Shown piece by piece: positions 11,291 through 23,430 of a DNA stretch of 64,000 nt. The notes under the pieces were generated by a model. The model was not told where the DNA came from and searched no databases. It saw only the letters and a list, made by a program, of their open reading frames with translations. This stretch comes from Siphonodentalium dalli (taxonomy: Eukaryota > Mollusca > Scaphopoda > Gadilida > Siphonodentaliidae), in the NCBI GenBank assembly GCA_032622095.1, contig CP136064.1, positions 7,307,512-7,371,511 of the forward strand. The letters run 5' to 3'. Position 1 is the first letter of the stretch, and each line of letters opens with the position of its first letter. Both the position numbers and the translations under genes were made by a program.

Positions 11291-11432
11291 ATGACTCAGA
11301 TTTCAAGAGAATACGTGTTTGGAACTTCAGTTGTGATCTGTGTCTCCTTTCTATATTTAGCTAATGTGATACGCGTTGTTGATGGTTCACCGGAAGTCCT
11401 TACTGATATTCACGGAAGCCCAAATTATGGAG
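11291..11432 (+). CDS. Possible first coding exon, signal-anchor protein
   Basis: An ATG in good context (gcaaaATGa) opens 47 codons plus one base, followed by a consensus donor (GAG|GTAAGT at 11433). The peptide has a short polar N-terminus, then a hydrophobic stretch of about 20 residues (VFGTSVVICVSFLYLANVI), then a soluble segment rich in Asp, Gly, Ser and Pro. This layout fits the N-terminus of a type II Golgi enzyme or a secreted protein. No family is recognised, and no continuing exon was found downstream. An in-frame ATG also exists at 11186, but it would move the hydrophobic segment about 35 residues inward. Confidence 0.35.
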
Positions 11433-11489
11433 GTAAGTTAGAGCTTTTTCAGTTGCATATTTTTATGATGTGATATAACCCAATTGTTG

Positions 11490-11845
11490 TATTGATATCT
11501 ATATTTGCGAATGTCGGTATTTCTGTCTGTGTTCTGTAGAAATTAAGGGGGACCATATTGATGGCTTCAAATGGGTCTAACAATGACAGATACTGGTGCG
11601 GGCTCAAAGTTTCTGAAGTGACACTGTTGGTCCCATGGACAGAACAAGGCAAAGCGGCAACAAAATCGATGCCATTTTGTTTTTGCCGCCGATTTCCACC
11701 AAATGCATAATACTATTTTTAGCGCAATTTCCACCCAATTGATACATATTTTTCTCCATGATACGAGGAATCTAATCATGTGGCTTAAAGCCGCCAAATT
11801 GTTGGCGTTTTGGGTCAGATATAGGATAAGAATGTTTTTAGACAA
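11490..11845 (-). repeat. Inverted partner of the 8.6-10.2 kb array
   Basis: Read on the minus strand, this carries the same phrases as the left array (ATTAGATTCCTCGTATCATG, GGTGGAAATTGCGCTAAAA) and the same ATTCGCAAATATAGATA block at its inner edge. The two arms are inverted about a 1.3 kb centre. Confidence 0.75.
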
Positions 11846-12434
11846 CTGAATGACAGAAATCTATATATTTAAAATATGATAAGTATAAGATATGTGAAAA
11901 TATTCAGGTTGTTAGGGATACTAATTACTTCGATCGAACAAAAATAATGCCGGATGTATGATTCTAATGAATTTTGGATCATCTGTGTATTAATATATAG
12001 ATTTATTATACGCCCAACAGTGAATTATAGAAAAAAACGCGTTTAGATAAATATCGATATCACCCAGAAGGGGATATATAAGAATATACTTTCACACTAG
12101 CTTGCGGCGTGTGACCGATTCACTTGCGAGTACCAATACTGTTTCCGGTGTGTACTATTGAAGAAGGTCAAAGTGAAAGAACCCATTTTAATATTCTAAA
12201 TTATATTATATTCACTGATACAGTTATAATTAAAATCTATTTTATGTTGAAATTCGACATATTTATGGCGGAAATAAAGGGAAGAATACGGTAACTATAT
12301 TTTGATAATCTTCGGATGGTGAAGTAGCATTGCGAGAACAGGCATCGATCAGCTGATGGCTTCAAAAATTATGCATCGATTGAAGACGATTGTGATTTCA
12401 TTTAACGTCGTAAGTGGTGAATTTCTTTGGAAAT
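11846..12434. other. No gene seen
   Basis: AT-rich sequence with no coding signature and no repeat shared with the rest of the window. Confidence 0.5.
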
Positions 12435-12624
12435 GCGTATAATAAAAAGAATATCTAGTGTTTTTTTTAGTGGATACCGAAAAATACGTCATTCGTGACC
12501 GCGACAAATGTTTACTTTCGCTCGCGGCAAGCCGCTCGCGAAAATAAACATTTGTCTCGCTCACTCATGACATATTTTTCGGTATCCACTCAAAAACACT
12601 AGATATCCTCTATTTATTACACGC
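12435..12624. repeat. Foldback element, 190 bp
   Basis: Outer arms around TATCTAGTG / CACTAGATA and inner arms GTGGATACCGAAAAATA / TATTTTTCGGTATCCAC surround a GC-richer centre with GCTCGCGGC/GCCGCTCGCG. The flanking tattacacgc is shared with the element at 12851-13052, so the two may be parts of one larger unit. Confidence 0.75.
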
Positions 12625-12850
12625 TTGTTCAATTGCTGTTCCATATTTGCTAATCCGTATGGAACGTACGTTCCATACGCATCTCGTTGACGTAAAATGA
12701 CGTATATGACGTTCGCCCCAACCATGAAACTCGAACTATTTAAATAAAAGAATCATCACACATGACAAACGCGCCCTGTATGAGCCTAAATAAACCTTGT
12801 AATCCTGTATTTTTAATGCAGGGATTCTAGGACGCGAAGCGTGTAATAAA

Positions 12851-13052
12851 CACAGAACGACACGATGTGTAAATGGGTTTGTCTATACGGCACTCGTGCT
12901 GTCGCGGAAGGATAGAACTCGAGGCGCAAGCGCCTCTCGTTCTATCCTTCCGCGACAGCACTCGTGCCGTATCAAGCGCCTCTCGTTCTATCCTTCCGCG
13001 ACAGCACTCGTGCCGTATCGACAAACCCATTTACAAATCGTGTCGTTCTGTG
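12851..13052. repeat. Near-perfect hairpin with internal duplication
   Basis: Arms start CACAGAACGACACGATGTGT and include GGCACTCGTGCTGTCGCGGA. The apex is GGCGCAAGCGCC. One block of the right arm (CTCGTTCTATCCTTCCGCG plus flank) is present twice in tandem. Open frames called on both strands here are mirror images of the palindrome, not genes. Confidence 0.8.
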
Positions 13053-13222
13053 TATATATAGTTTCATGCCGTGCCATGTAGTATTTTGTTGTTGTTGTTG
13101 TGCATCTGTTTCCGTTTTACTATGGCTATGCTCGAGTCACGTTTTTCGACTTTATCAGCATTGGTCCTTTGAGTAGATGTTTTAACATATGTTGCTGTGT
13201 CATCATAACCTCTAGTAAACAG

Positions 13223-15150
13223 GGGCCTGTTTCATGAAGCAATGTCATAAGATTATCTTAAGATGGACTTAATCTAAGATCTAAGGTGTATCTTATGATG
13301 TAACTTTTCCGTTTCAAGAACACGTTTCACAAAACAAGATTAAGTCCTACTTAAGTAGTAATTTAAGTTCGCGCGCTTTTAGACTGGCTCTCGACAATTT
13401 ATTACAGCTATGCACAGCAAATATTGGTTCTGTGTGTATTATATGCCTAGGTACAGTGTCTGGTGACAGATACTAGGGCGTTTCTAAGTATAATTATGAT
13501 ATTTTAATGCAAGGGCGATAATCAGTATAATGACTGGTGCATACTTAACTGCACGAGCGCGCTTTTTAGCTGTGTTTTCGCGTCAGACCCCATCCACACA
13601 TAGCTGCATGCTTCCAATGCCTATTTTATACAAACGTATCGAGCTCAAATATATTATTTCAGTTATTAAAGTGACTTATACATCCTAACTCAGAATGTGA
13701 ACCTTCACCCATATAACATGCCATTAAAGCGACGCGAGACATATGTTCGCTCCTTTCAATGCTGATATTAGGTTCTAATACATTATACGTATTTGAAGCA
13801 TCTATAATACCAGGAAACCGAATATGTCGCCAACACGGCATACACATACAATACACCACAATGGAAGCACTGAGCTAAACGGTCTTTATTGATTTCCAAC
13901 ATTCATGGAATACTAACACAAAAAGCTCTTTATTTATATTGCTATAATGTGAATAGGACTTCATATCGTGCTCCAAATAGTCTTATTTCTAATCTGAGAC
14001 ATACTTGTAGAAGCCATATATAAATGATGTTAGTGCCATTTGCTCTGGTTCTGTTGACAAATGTGCTAAACGCCTGTTATAATTAACAAACTGCGTATGA
14101 ACTTCGAAAGTACGTTACGTTGAACGACATTCTGCATATATGTTTTAATAAAAACCAAATCAACGACTTCTAATAAAGAGCGTTTATAATTAACAACACG
14201 TGAACAGACGGTCGGTTCACAGGCCCCTGGGGAAAATTACTAAATACCAATATAGACTATACCATGCACTGGTATATTGGTATTTTAGTAATTCCCCCAG
14301 GGGTCTGTGGGCCAGTTCACAGTGATATTATATGTTCTTTCGCGGATCCCGGTGTGCCCACGCGGTCCGTATACTCTATACATGCTATATATCTTTTTAT
14401 TTCATAGTTAATAGATTATGATAATATACATAATAATAATAAAAAACCACATATTATGTATTTTTATCTTGTTGATATATATACGGGGTACATATACAAT
14501 ACATTTTTACAAACAATTATAACATAATAATATAGAAAGGCAAGTAAATAATAATAATAATAATAGCTGACATAAGCATTTATAAAAAAAACTGAGTATA
14601 AATCATTCACTATTATCCTCGATGTGAAAATGTTCGGACTAATTGTCTCAACATGATTATTGTCTACAGTGCGATTGGGTGATTTGAATCGCAAATGATG
14701 TTCAACTCTATGTAAATATATTCATTTTGTAACAGCAATTAGAAATGTATATATAGTCCGGTCTTGGCGGTTTACAGTTAGTAGCGGACACCCCGCCAAT
14801 CTTGCAACCACTGGCCACGTCACTGCTATAGCTTACCAGTTGGTTATTAATTACTACCATTTCTGTAACACCCATCCGTGCTAGCAAGGTGTTATTCAGT
14901 TAAATGTGTTTATAATAATATATACATGAACTAGATCCCATCCACATTTCGGACCAACTGCGGACCACAACGTAGGTCTTAACTTTAAGATTATCTTATG
15001 ACACCTCACACCAGTCTTAAAGTTAAGACCAAAGTTAAGACCATCTTAGGTTAAGACTTTGTTCGTGAAACGCACTTATGACTGAAGTTTGAACTTATGC
15101 CCATCTTAAGTCCCAACTATGTCATAATTTGTCTTCATGAAACAGGGCCC
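13223..15150. mobile_element. ~1.9 kb element with GGGCCTGTTTCATGAAG-type termini
   Basis: Left end GGCCTGTTTCATGAAGC is mirrored by GTCTTCATGAAACAGGGCC at the right end. Subterminal blocks of TCTTAAGAT / AAGTTAAGACC type are also inverted at about 13250-13370 and 14970-15120. Termini of this kind are common in non-autonomous DNA transposons of marine invertebrates. No transposase frame is visible, so this looks like a non-autonomous element or two half-elements. A small foldback (14219-14325) is nested inside. Confidence 0.6.
14219..14325. repeat. Short foldback, CACAGGCCCCTGGGG termini (family G)
   Basis: Arms CACAGGCCCCTGGGGAAAAT and a mirrored CCCCCAGGGGTCTGTGG end surround CAATATAGACTATACC-type centre sequence. 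The same terminus bounds the larger element at 49212-49980. Confidence 0.7.
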
Positions 15151-16547
15151 AGGGATATATTGTCCGTTAACGATCATAATATATTCTTATGGCTGCATTA
15201 CTTTTTCACAACGGTATGTGACCCAAAGTTGAAACTTCGAATGGCAAAATTCAATAAAACACTGAACACAATTGCTTTATACCAGTATTTATATATATTC
15301 AACAGCTTGGGAGAAATAATAACATATTATTAACACACGGATGAATTTCATATGAAAGAAAACTTTATATTGTAAGTTGGATAAATCAATTTCATTCCAT
15401 ATTGAATTCAAACTTCTGACAAAGTTCGGAAATCGTTCAAGATATATATCGTTGGTGTTATATCACAACCAGAGTACAAAGAAACTAAAACTCGACTGCG
15501 AGAGTGTAAAATATGTCATTAAAGACAGATAATTTGACATTTATTTGTCATTCTGACGCCAACGACGCAAATCGACGGACATATTAATTTAGTACAAAAT
15601 TTGACATTTATCAAGTTATGGAACAACAGTATCCCGAAATAGAATAGTACAGCAGTGTGCAGCCAATCAGAAAGTCGGAACAAAGTCACGTGAGATATAA
15701 TATAATAGTATGCATTACATGAGAAATATAATAGTATACATTACATGAGAAATATAATAGTATACATTACATGATACATTTGAAGCATTCAGACTTTGGA
15801 AAGATATAAAGGAAGTAGTTTTTGCAATCTGACCCAATGTTAATTCTTTTTTTGTGAAACAGTGAACGAATACTACGAAGATGAACACTAACGAACTTCA
15901 ACATATACTAGACATGTGTCTCCTTACATAATGTGGTATTTGCAAAAATCAGTTATCACACGAGACACATAATCATGTAAAAGCACACATAGTAAATACA
16001 CACACATCAGAAAAAACCACGACAACACTGGGTTGGAATTTTCTTCGATGGAAACATATTTCGATTCCTTTGAATTACCAGTTATTGAATCATTCATTCA
16101 AAGAAAGTATAGCGAGTGTAAAATTGACGTTTGGACGTCCACGACACCAATACACAACCGTATGTGGTATCTACTGCATATTTGCTCTGCATATCTTTAA
16201 AAAGCGACAACACTATACGGGGGGGGGGGGTAGTTAACAATTTTCAGGAAGGTATGCCGGGCGGGTGGGTGACCCGAGGGGCAAAAAACGAATTTTTACA
16301 CACTCATGCAAATTGTTTACTAATGACCTTTTGTGCCCTTATATGACATTTGTAATAGTTTAAAACATATTATAAGAATTTATAACTACAAAGCACCATA
16401 TTTATGTTACTGGGAACTCATATGGGCCTTAGTAGAGATGAGATTAAGCTATGGCATGTTGCATACGGGGCGGTTGGGTGAAAAAATCCTCCCCGACACC
16501 CTCCGGAAAGAAGCTTCGAGAAATGTAAAACTGAAATATATAAACTT
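15151..16547. other. Non-coding; 26-bp tandem repeat; unrecognised short ORF
   Basis: A unit of the type GAAATATAATAGTATACATT is repeated three times at about 15708-15773. An open stretch at 15973-16198 contains a 51-codon frame from an ATG at 16045 with protein-like composition (ELPVIESFIQRKYSECKIDV) and no recognisable domain. A poly-G run lies at about 16218-16229. Confidence 0.45.
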
Positions 16548-17482
16548 GTCTTGATGTAACTAAAGCCAAGATCATTGTGTGCAGTCTAAAAGAGCAACTG
16601 CCTCAAACATTAATGTGGCTATCAATGGCTATAATATAACTGTCATCACACTGTTCATCAGTACATCAAGCCAATCAGTGAAATATTTGCATGTCTATCA
16701 ACTCATATGATCTGTTACTCTCACAACACCTAAAATATCCAAGTCTGGCATAGTGACTGTTTCTCATTTATTATAACAGAGGTTGCTCCAATAGACTAAC
16801 AAAAGTGTTAAGGCACAATGCTATATAATGGGCTGGTTGACAAACTAATCGGAAAATGGTTAGAAATTATGGAATTGTGTGTATCCTGTAAAATGACCTA
16901 AGTTTGCATATATAAGTAAACGTGTCCTGATGCAACTAATGCCTAGATCATTGTGTGCATGGAGAAAGAGTGAGCAACTATCTCAAACATTAATGTAACT
17001 ACCAACGTGTAGAAAATAACTGTCATCGGTGCATCAATTATTATTATTTATTTATTTATTGACCTCCAAGTTTGGAGAGCGACTGGTAATATTTACAAAT
17101 CAGACAACACGAAGTATGACATGCAAGGATTACATAACAAATACATGCATACAAAAATAATAATAATAATAATAAAATAAATATATAAAAAATAAATTAA
17201 AAATTAAAAAATTAAAAAATTAAAAAAACCACACACACCCTCACAAATAAATAACATGTTGATATTAACAGAGAGAGTCATATGTCACATGCATACGGCT
17301 CAACGAGCGCTTCATTGTCCCAGACGTACATCGGAAAATGGTTAGAAATTATGGAATTGTGTGTATCCTGTACAATGACCTAAGTTTCCATATATAAGTA
17401 AACGTGTCCTGATGCAACTAATGCCTAGATCGTTGTGTGCATGGAGAAAGAGCCAGCAACTATCTCAAACATTAATGTAACT
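16548..17482. repeat. Direct repeats flanking a LINE/SINE-like insert
   Basis: A 150-bp block at 16852-17002 (GGAAAATGGTTAGAAATTAT ...) recurs at about 17333-17482, where the assembly gap begins. A more diverged copy covers about 16548-16640. Between the first two is a minus-strand retroposon-like end (tail of AATA/AAT units at 17041-17065) and (AAT)n/(TAAAAAA)n sequence at about 17155-17230. Confidence 0.7.
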
Positions 17483-17582
17483 NNNNNNNNNNNNNNNNNN
17501 NNNNNNNNNNNNNNNNNNNNNNNNNNNNNNNNNNNNNNNNNNNNNNNNNNNNNNNNNNNNNNNNNNNNNNNNNNNNNNNNNN
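17483..17582. other. Assembly gap (100 N)
   Basis: Exactly 100 unknown bases, the usual placeholder for a gap of unknown size. It starts inside the second copy of the direct repeat, which suggests the repeat caused the break. Confidence 0.99.
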
Positions 17583-18431
17583 CGTGAAACACAATGGGAT
17601 CAAGATGATGGAATAAATAGTTTCCAAATATGGAATGCATGTATGGTATAGTGAACATTTGTCGTTATTTAGTAGTAGTTATAAAAACTGCAAAATGTGA
17701 AAGAATTATCAGCAATAAATATTGTTGACTGATGAAATCTTGAAGATTATGTCAACTACATGTAGATTGCAATGAGTATATAATGAATTATGAATATGTC
17801 CCCTGTATCCTGTATTATAAAATTTATTGTGAGATACAACACTGGACCAAATTATTTTAGTTTGAATAAATTGCGATAAATATTGTGAAATTACGACAAA
17901 TCACTTGGAATTTGAAAACAATTGTCACATATAATTAATTGGCTATAACTTGTGAACCACATACATGTTGGCTATTGATTCGCAACATGTTTAAAAAATT
18001 AAAGACCTGGCAAAACAATTTTAATGACTGATGGAATGACAATAATATTGGGTGCAGCCAACTCAAAAACAAGATATTTTCTGAGAATTGGCCCACAGAC
18101 TAATTGCAACCATTTCTTTTGACATCATGATCTTCGGAAAATTAATGAACCTCGTGCATGCAGTGCATGATTTGTATTCCAAGATTCTGTGAGGTTTGTT
18201 GTTGTTCCATTCTTAGTTTCTTGCTCTTGACATTGATGGATAAATCTGCTGACAACCTCCCTCATTAAGTTCCCTATTTTCTATAATTTCTGGCAGAGCT
18301 TTCCCCCTCTCTGCTCACATTTCATTCAATCTCTCTCAATCTAAATTATAGCCCAATATTAGCTAGTTTTGCCCCAGGGACCTTAACTGGGACTTGATTG
18401 GCAAATAGTGGAGTGTTACAAAATCAGAGAC
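17583..18431. other. No gene seen
   Basis: AT-rich sequence without recognised features. Confidence 0.5.
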
Positions 18432-18877
18432 CAAGCCTGCAAATAGTGTGTCTGTCATTTGCAGAATGAGGTCCCCAGAGGGTGAATTTAGTGATGCTAT
18501 CCTGCATAGCGGGCTAGCATCACCAAATTCACCCTCTGGAGACCTCATTCTGCTTAAGCTTCATCTTCTGGGAAGTATCTATAGTATCAAATTAAGATTG
18601 TTTTTAGTTACATTTCCCTTCTAGGAAGTTTCTATATCCCCTAATTTGCAGAAGATAAAATTCATAATTGAGGTGCCCAATGGGTGAACATCACCAACTT
18701 CAACTGGGGAACTTCAGTCTGATCCTAGGTCTGCCATATCAGTTGAGGACCTAAGCAGAATGAGGTCCACAGAGTGTGAATTTAGTGATGCTAGCCTGCT
18801 ATTGCGGGATAGCATCACTAAATTCACCCTCTGGGGACCTCATTCTGCAAATGACAGACAGGCTATTTGCAGGCTTG
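18432..18877. mobile_element. hAT-type MITE, family E, copy 1
   Basis: Ends CAAGCCTGCAAATAGTGTG and GGCTATTTGCAGGCTTG are inverted repeats. Immediate flanks TCAGAGAC (left) and TCAGAGAG (right) are an 8-bp target duplication with one mismatch, as expected for hAT transposition. The interior carries inner palindromes around CAGAATGAGGTCCCCAGAG and no coding region. Confidence 0.8.
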
Positions 18878-18987
18878 TCAGAGAGAGTCACCCAGCAATA
18901 ACTGTCAGATTGAGTGACTCCCCCTATTACCCAGATTGATTAGGTATCCATCTTATAAGGGCTCTCATTTGCTTCGGAGCTACATTG

Positions 18988-19080
18988 CAGAATAGATGCT
19001 TGTATCTCAGGGATGTTAGTATAGATGATTGTATCTCAGGGATGTTAATATAGATGCTTGTATCTCAGGGATGTTAATAT
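18988..19080 (+). repeat. ~29-bp tandem repeat, three units
   Basis: Unit GATGCTTGTATCTCAGGGAT plus GTTAATATA-like remainder, three copies. Confidence 0.8.
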
Positions 19081-19211
19081 TGATTCTTTTGCAACAAACT
19101 GTGAGGTTAATAGTGTGTATATGTTTTTCTGTCGGATTTAGGAGTGTTTATATTCACAAATATTTTCACACTCTGTATTTTAGATGTTGAGTTATCTTGA
19201 TCATTGATATA

Positions 19212-19388
19212 CCGTAATGTCCTCAGTAATCGACTTCTTAACAGAATTATAGGTAATTTTTCAGGATTTAGTCGGAAATATGGCTTGTTGAGAGCTTTCC
19301 GATGAATGACAACATGCCATATTTACGAATTAATCCTGAAAAATTGTGCATAATTCTGCTGTGATTTAAATAAAGGAGTCGATTACTG
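19212..19388. mobile_element. Tc1/mariner-type MITE, family F, degraded copy
   Basis: Foldback with arms matching the family F consensus (TTTCAGGATTTAGTCGGAAA and its mirror). Ends are diverged (ccgtaatgtcc; gattactg), but TA flanks are still visible at the left. Confidence 0.65.
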
Positions 19389-19447
19389 TAATCTTGATAA
19401 TTCCACCAGTTTATATCAGTGGAGTAGCCTAATGCAACATCGTTCAC

Positions 19448-19824
19448 TTTTGGATTAAGGAGGAGATCAAGTGAACAATTTTGAATGGGGGATTTCCATG
19501 TAAATCTCCGCAGCAAAAGTTACAGTGTCAATTGCACATACTTCTGAGTGTGACTTAATGTGGTATTGGAAACAACCAGTATGTATCTGCCGAGTCCGCT
19601 TGGTAAATATATTTTTGAGTAATTTTTTTCTAGAAAGACATCACTTGACTTACATTTGAAAAATCAATATAAAATTCAAAATTATAAAATGAAACAAAGT
19701 TCCAAGCGGAACTGCTGGATAAATACATCAAGTCACACTCAGTTCTAAGTATGTGCAACTTTTAACTTTTGCTCCGCAGATTTGCATGGAAATCCCCATT
19801 CAAAATTGGTCACCTCCCTCTTAA
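19448..19824. repeat. Foldback element, ~375 bp
   Basis: Left arm includes CAATTTTGAATGGGGGATTT and CTCCGCAGCAAAAGTT. The right arm mirrors both (AACTTTTGCTCCGCAG, AAATCCCCATTCAAAATTG). The centre is AT-rich. Confidence 0.75.
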
Positions 19825-20940
19825 AGCGTGAAACTTTCAGGGTTGGTTGGGCTTGTGGTCCACATCAACGAGTTACAGTAGCTGGTTCCAGGATTTTGTT
19901 CACCCCCTGACCTTAAAATTGACCTTGACATTTCGAAAATTAAAGATTTAGGGGTATCTATTTTGTATCAAATCAAATGGCTATATTAAAGGTTATTTAG
20001 TCACTGGAGAATGTCGAAGCGATACCATGGATGTCCGCCTTTGTATCATCATCCAATTTGCCTATGATAATCCAAAATGGCAGCCATAATGGGTGCCAAA
20101 AGTAAAACAAATGATGTTTTTTCACTAATATCTAAGATCAGTTTCAGATTTATGGAACTGTTTGAGAATTGTGACTTTATTTTGTATTGGTCATGTTAAC
20201 TGACCATTGAAGCAATGAACTATGCCATTCATGGACTCCCCACCCCTTCAGATCCCTTAAAAATTTGATTTTCAGAACGCAGTATAAAATGTTACCAAAA
20301 ATCACTATTGGTATTCTAGTCATATTTCGTTAAGAAATGGGAAGAACTGTGCAAAGTAAGTGAGGAATTCCATTTCTTACGAATATTCCAACTCAATGGT
20401 ACCAAAATTGTCACTTTGGCTCAAAATGGCTGCCAAAATATGGAACATTGTAAATATTGCCCCACCATGCAATGCTACTGCACACAAGTTGTGATTGATG
20501 AAAAAGTGACTATTCTGTCTCATGGACATTGACTACTAACATTTCTGGTGTACCTTCGTCAGTTGTTACTATTTTAAAAACTGACATTACCAAAATTATT
20601 GGATTTTTTTTGCTATCACAAACTGACATCAAAATCAGCAGAAATTCATTTTTCAGGTTTGGACCATTTTATCAAGTAAATGGACCATTTTATCAAGTAA
20701 AATGGAACTATTTTGGTATCGAAGGTGTTTATTGTTTTGATCTGTCTTAAATGTTTCACATTCATGTGTTTCTAGTCAAAATTACTCAAGATGGTTCACA
20801 AAATGGCAACCAAAAATGATAAACAAGTTGATGTTTCACATATATCAAGAACATTATTCTCGGATGTTCCGAAAAGGTAGCAAATTGTGACTCACTTTGT
20901 ATTAACCATGTGACTTAATCGATATTAGGTGAGGATGGAC
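19825..20940. other. Diverged repeat-like sequence, no gene seen
   Basis: Two loosely similar blocks (about 20100-20230 and 20810-20920) share phrases such as ATTGTGAC...TTTGTATT and 'caaaatggc', suggesting an old ~0.7 kb tandem duplication. No coding signature. Confidence 0.35.
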
Positions 20941-21560
20941 TCATGGACACACCACGTTATTAGTAGCACTGTATCCAACATACCCACTTCAACTACCCGC
21001 ACTAAACTACAGTGACTGGGCAGCAACAATATACCCGCACAAACTACCCGCATAGACTAACAGGAACCAAGGGCCAACATACCCACAATATACCCGCACA
21101 AACTACCCGCATAGACTAACAGGAACCAAGGGACAACATACCCGCAATCAACCCTGAGACCTCTTCTGTGTCCATAAACCCCTGACATCTACCCATTGAC
21201 CAATCAAATCCAATCTAGAGTATAAAAGGACAGGCAAAATCCACATCTATCCACATCTATCCTGATGAAGATACACTTGTTATCGAAAGCACTAGACCAT
21301 TTTTAGGATATTCAAGTGATTGAGTACCTCCCAGTGTAAATCTGGAACAATAAACCTCAGTACAGCTCCTCAGCGTGCAAATAAAGAGAGAGAGCATGTG
21401 GATCTTCACTGTCTGCGCACCCTACCACTAGTAAAGAGAAAGATAGCACAGATCTTCACTCTCCGCGCACCCTACCACTATTAGTCACCAACAAGAAGGA
21501 CTTAAATTAGTCGCCTCCGCTCACCCTACCACTATTAGGCACTTAAACAAGAAGGACTTT
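20941..21560 (+). repeat. Tandem and LTR-like repeat block
   Basis: A ~64-bp unit (ACAAACTACCCGCATAGACT ...) is repeated at about 21035-21145. It is followed by a TATA-like TATAAAAGG at about 21220, a CCTGATGAAGATACACTTG motif at about 21260, an AATAAA-containing stretch near 21347-21385, and imperfect copies of CGCACCCTACCACTA at 21415-21560. This arrangement resembles part of a retroelement LTR or a Penelope-like terminal region, but no coding part is adjacent and both ends are undefined. Confidence 0.4.
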
Positions 21561-22199
21561 AATTCGTCGCCTCCCAAACATGTTACTTAATCAACTGACA
21601 ACTAACTGTTCTATTCTCGGGTTTTCCCACTACCTTATGAGGCATATGACAAATTCATTTTAAAGGATGCAGTATGGAATTTTGCCAAAAACAGTTGGGA
21701 TTCTGACCATGTTTTTGTACTCAAATGGACAGAACTTTGAAAAACTGAACTGAAAAGGGCCACATTATTGACTGTACAGTCCATGCAGGCACACCAGGTA
21801 TACTTCTACACCCATGACCATATAGTCACTGTGTATATATGTCTCCTTCAAAACGAATAAATGCATGTCGATGTAAGACATATGCTGTTTTGTTAAGAAT
21901 ACTGAGGCGAACATATGGGGCAAGTTTGGCCGATGTGGTCATGGGAGGGGGTGTAAAAAAAATGACCAACTTTAGTTTTTTGCTTCGATGATCACCAAAC
22001 TCAGAATATAAAGTCTCCAATTGACAGCGATTGTAGATTCGGAAAAAAATTGTGAATCGTATGATAAACACCAGAGTTATGTCACCTTAAATGTTGGAAT
22101 TTTGGGCCAGAGTGTCTTGAAGCTGTATCTACTTCAAAACAAATAAATGCATGTTGGTGTTTCATATCCTGATTTGTTAAAAGTACTGAGGCAAATATA
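21561..22199. other. No gene seen
   Basis: Two loosely similar stretches (about 21838-21920 and 22125-22200, around CTTCAAAACGAATAAATGCATG) suggest an old duplication. Otherwise nothing is recognised. Confidence 0.4.
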
Positions 22200-22588
22200 T
22201 AATAATAATAAATAGTTTTTATATAGCGCTTTATCCCATATGGCCCAGAGCGCTTACATTCCTACTAGTACCCTGCCCTCTATCACACGTGATATACATA
22301 CATCTATACACACCACATACATATAGATATACACATACATCAAAATAATTAAACAACATCTGAGGTAACTTCCCCATAGTGAGCACAGAATAATTCACTC
22401 TTTAACAAAGTTTTGAATTCGGTCAGAGAGTTTGCAAATCTTGTGTCGTGTCTCAGTGAGTTCCAAACATTTGGCGCATATGAATCAAATGCTCTATCAC
22501 CATAAGTTTTTAAATTTTTTGATGGAATATCCATTAGAGCTTGTGCCTTTGACCTCAGATTCGTAGGTGGAACAATACATAATAACAT
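22200..22588 (-). pseudogene. CR1/L2-type LINE 3' end
   Basis: On the minus strand, 22588-22349 encodes a peptide containing LKTYGDRAFDSYAPNVWNSL followed by a Phe-Lys-x-Leu-Leu-Lys-Ser-x-Leu-Phe end. This is the well-known C-terminus of CR1/L2-like reverse-transcriptase proteins. Downstream of its stop come AAGCGCTATATAAAAAC-type 3' UTR sequence and a short ATT repeat tail at about 22200-22212. The copy is strongly 5'-truncated, as most LINE insertions are, and contains no catalytic domain. Confidence 0.85.
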
Positions 22589-23430
22589 CAGGGTAATGTC
22601 ACTATAAAGTTCTTAATATTTAATGATACTTCCAAATGAAAATGAATTTTAATGTCAATATATTTTACTGTATTTTAATTATACTCTAGTAGCTCATGGT
22701 GGTTTTGTATGCACTTGTATGTCCAGAGCAAAGCTCTTCACGAATCCACTAATTGAAGGTACACGAACAATATTTGGTTGGTGACACATTTCCCATTGAG
22801 GGCGAAATGGGTCAAATGGCCACGCCCCTTTTTGCGCGAAGTACTACCACCCGCCGTGACTATATCTCCAGAACCGTTGGACATAGGCGGTCGTGTGACC
22901 ACTCGAAATGTGCGGAATGGCCGCTTTATGGGGAGTCAGTAATACATTTTCATATCCAAAAGTCAATGGTTTTTAAGATAATTGCCAAAAACCAAAAACA
23001 AATCTATTTTTAAGGGCCTGAACCCCAAAATTTTGGGGTTCAGCACTTTTATCTCAAAGCTGAGCCCCCAATTAGAATTGTATTGATCTATATCCATCGG
23101 TGCCATATACAGGTATCATTTCTGATATTTTTTGTACCATTATCGGATGGGATTGACCTTCAAGGAGCTCTTGACCATGAGCTACTAGAGTATTATAAGG
23201 AATAATCTTTATTCTTGATACAATTACACATAAATATAAATATATTTGTGGCGATTACAAACTTAATAAAAATTTCTTCGCGATTTATATGTTTGTGATT
23301 CGGCCCAAATGTAATTTATACATTGTAATTATATCAGGATATGAAGATTATTCCTTAAACAGCCTTCTAAATCTCTCTCATGCCAAGTCTAAAAAGTCAT
23401 AAAAATTGACGCAGACTATGAGCAATACAC
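22589..23430. other. No gene seen
   Basis: A frame at 22753-23013 has no recognisable domain or splice context. A short palindrome around CCCCAAAATTTTGGGG lies at about 23023-23038. Confidence 0.5.

Noticed and set aside
12827-13176. Overlapping ORFs on both strands (RGRIE.., SCRIDKP..)
   Set aside because: Mirror-image translations of the palindrome at 12851-13052.
16045-16198. 51-codon ORF with protein-like composition
   Set aside because: No family recognised and no splice support; too short to call. Mentioned in the region entry only.
21255-21300. Hammerhead ribozyme-like core CTGATGA...CGAAA
   Set aside because: Helix II can pair only as GATA/TATC with a bulged base, and I could not form helix III with a proper cleavage triplet. 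Kept only as a sequence motif; a covariance search would decide.
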